Shown here: one piece after another, positions 63,707-64,000 of the stretch | Layout of the letters: each line of letters starts with the position of its first letter | Position numbering within the stretch: position 1 is the stretch's first letter | Assembly: GCA_934668695.1 (NCBI GenBank) | Contig: CAKUOD010000007.1 | Span: 11,715 to 75,714 of the forward strand | Reading direction: 5' to 3' | Source of the DNA: an uncultured Collinsella sp. | GTDB lineage: Bacteria; Actinomycetota; Coriobacteriia; Coriobacteriales; Coriobacteriaceae | Length of the DNA stretch: 64,000 nucleotides | Translations under genes and position numbers: made by a program | The notes under the pieces: generated by a model | The model's input: only the letters and a program-made list of their open reading frames with translations | What the model was told of the DNA's origin: nothing | The model's database searches: none

Positions 63707-64000
63707 TTATTTGTTGACCTGACCGGCGCGGACGGCGGCCTTCTTGCGGTCGGTGGCATTGAGCAGACGCTTGCGCAGGCGAATGTTCTTGGGGGTGATC
63801 TCGACCAGCTCGTCGTCGGCGATGTACTCCAGCGCCTCCTCCAGCGAGAAGGTGCGAGGCGGCACCAGCTGGACGGAGATATCGGAGGTCGAGGAACGCT
63901 GGTTGCCCAGGTTCTTGGTGCGGGCGATGTTGACGACCATGTCGCCAGCCTTGCTACGCTCGCCCACGATCATGCCCTCGTAGCACTCGGTGCCCGGCTC
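63707..64000 (-). CDS. typA: translational GTPase TypA/BipA, C-terminal part (5' end outside window)
   Basis: The last 97 codons are present and the frame is open to the right edge. EPGTECYEGMIVGERSKAGDMVVNI, then KNLGNQRSSTSD and SLEEALEYIADDELVEITPKNIRLRKRLL match the TypA C-terminal domain that contacts the ribosome A site. The GTPase domain lies beyond the window. Confidence 0.93.
   Translation of the reverse strand, partial: EPGTECYEGMIVGERSKAGDMVVNIARTKNLGNQRSSTSDISVQLVPPRTFSLEEALEYIADDELVEITPKNIRLRKRLLNATDRKKAAVRAGQVNK

Overview
The window is a high-GC, gene-dense piece of bacterial chromosome that looks like a Coriobacteriia genome, most likely Collinsella or a close relative. This is inferred from overall character: high GC, AGGAGG-type ribosome sites, a group-4 (Ech-type) hydrogenase, an NfnAB transhydrogenase, class B sortase, ECF transport, a Spy0128-type pilin-like adhesin and many intergenic palindromes. 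No 16S gene is present to settle it.

Layout. 1-2.5 kb: start of a secreted VWA/pilin-like adhesin, cut by the left edge. 3-8.6 kb: a six-function Ech hydrogenase operon encoded by five genes because EchA and EchB are fused. 8.9-11.8 kb: a lone helix-turn-helix protein and an old-yellow-enzyme-type flavoprotein. 12-19 kb: initiator tRNA, coaX, an AAA/DUF4143 ATPase bracketed by palindromes, a divergent biotin ligase, a folP-folK fusion, a sirtuin and exonuclease III. 19.7-23 kb: a complete ECF importer (T, fused A1A2, S). 23-31 kb: glmU, prs, an island-like nuclease-fold gene between two inverted-repeat elements, pth and nfnAB. 31-38 kb: a cytidylate-kinase-like protein, a polar amino-acid ABC importer, a YqeY protein, a parvulin foldase and an orphan PTS EIIA. 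38-57 kb: purine genes (purN, purM, purF, purE, purD, purA) and carAB, interspersed with a sortase B, a MoaE-like protein, an ABC exporter and a Nudix hydrolase. 57-60.5 kb: the rpsF-ssb-rpsR-rplI-dnaB cluster. 61-64 kb: two serine tRNAs, a TRIC-like channel, a bactofilin-like membrane protein and the end of typA.

How it fits together. Ech (ferredoxin/H2/ion gradient), NfnAB (ferredoxin/NADH/NADPH) and the flavin reductase suggest an anaerobic fermenter that balances electrons through ferredoxin. prs, pur and carAB supply nucleotides; coaX, folP-folK, the biotin ligase and the ECF importer supply cofactors. The adhesin and the sortase point to a decorated Gram-positive surface.

The most unusual content is between genes. 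I see two arrays of 55-bp inverted-repeat units on a strict 80/81-bp period (four units near 12.0 kb, three near 31.1 kb), and several families of palindromes in which a constant core is flanked by complementary arms that differ from copy to copy. The clearest of these are the pair at 35.3-35.5 kb and 53.5-53.6 kb, and the trio at 2.7, 19.2 and 19.5 kb. Others are a GGGGACA-core hairpin family, 205-bp elements with 25-bp inverted ends around an atypical gene, and a 43-bp palindrome repeated three times around the AAA ATPase gene. No matching transposase or CRISPR gene is in the window.
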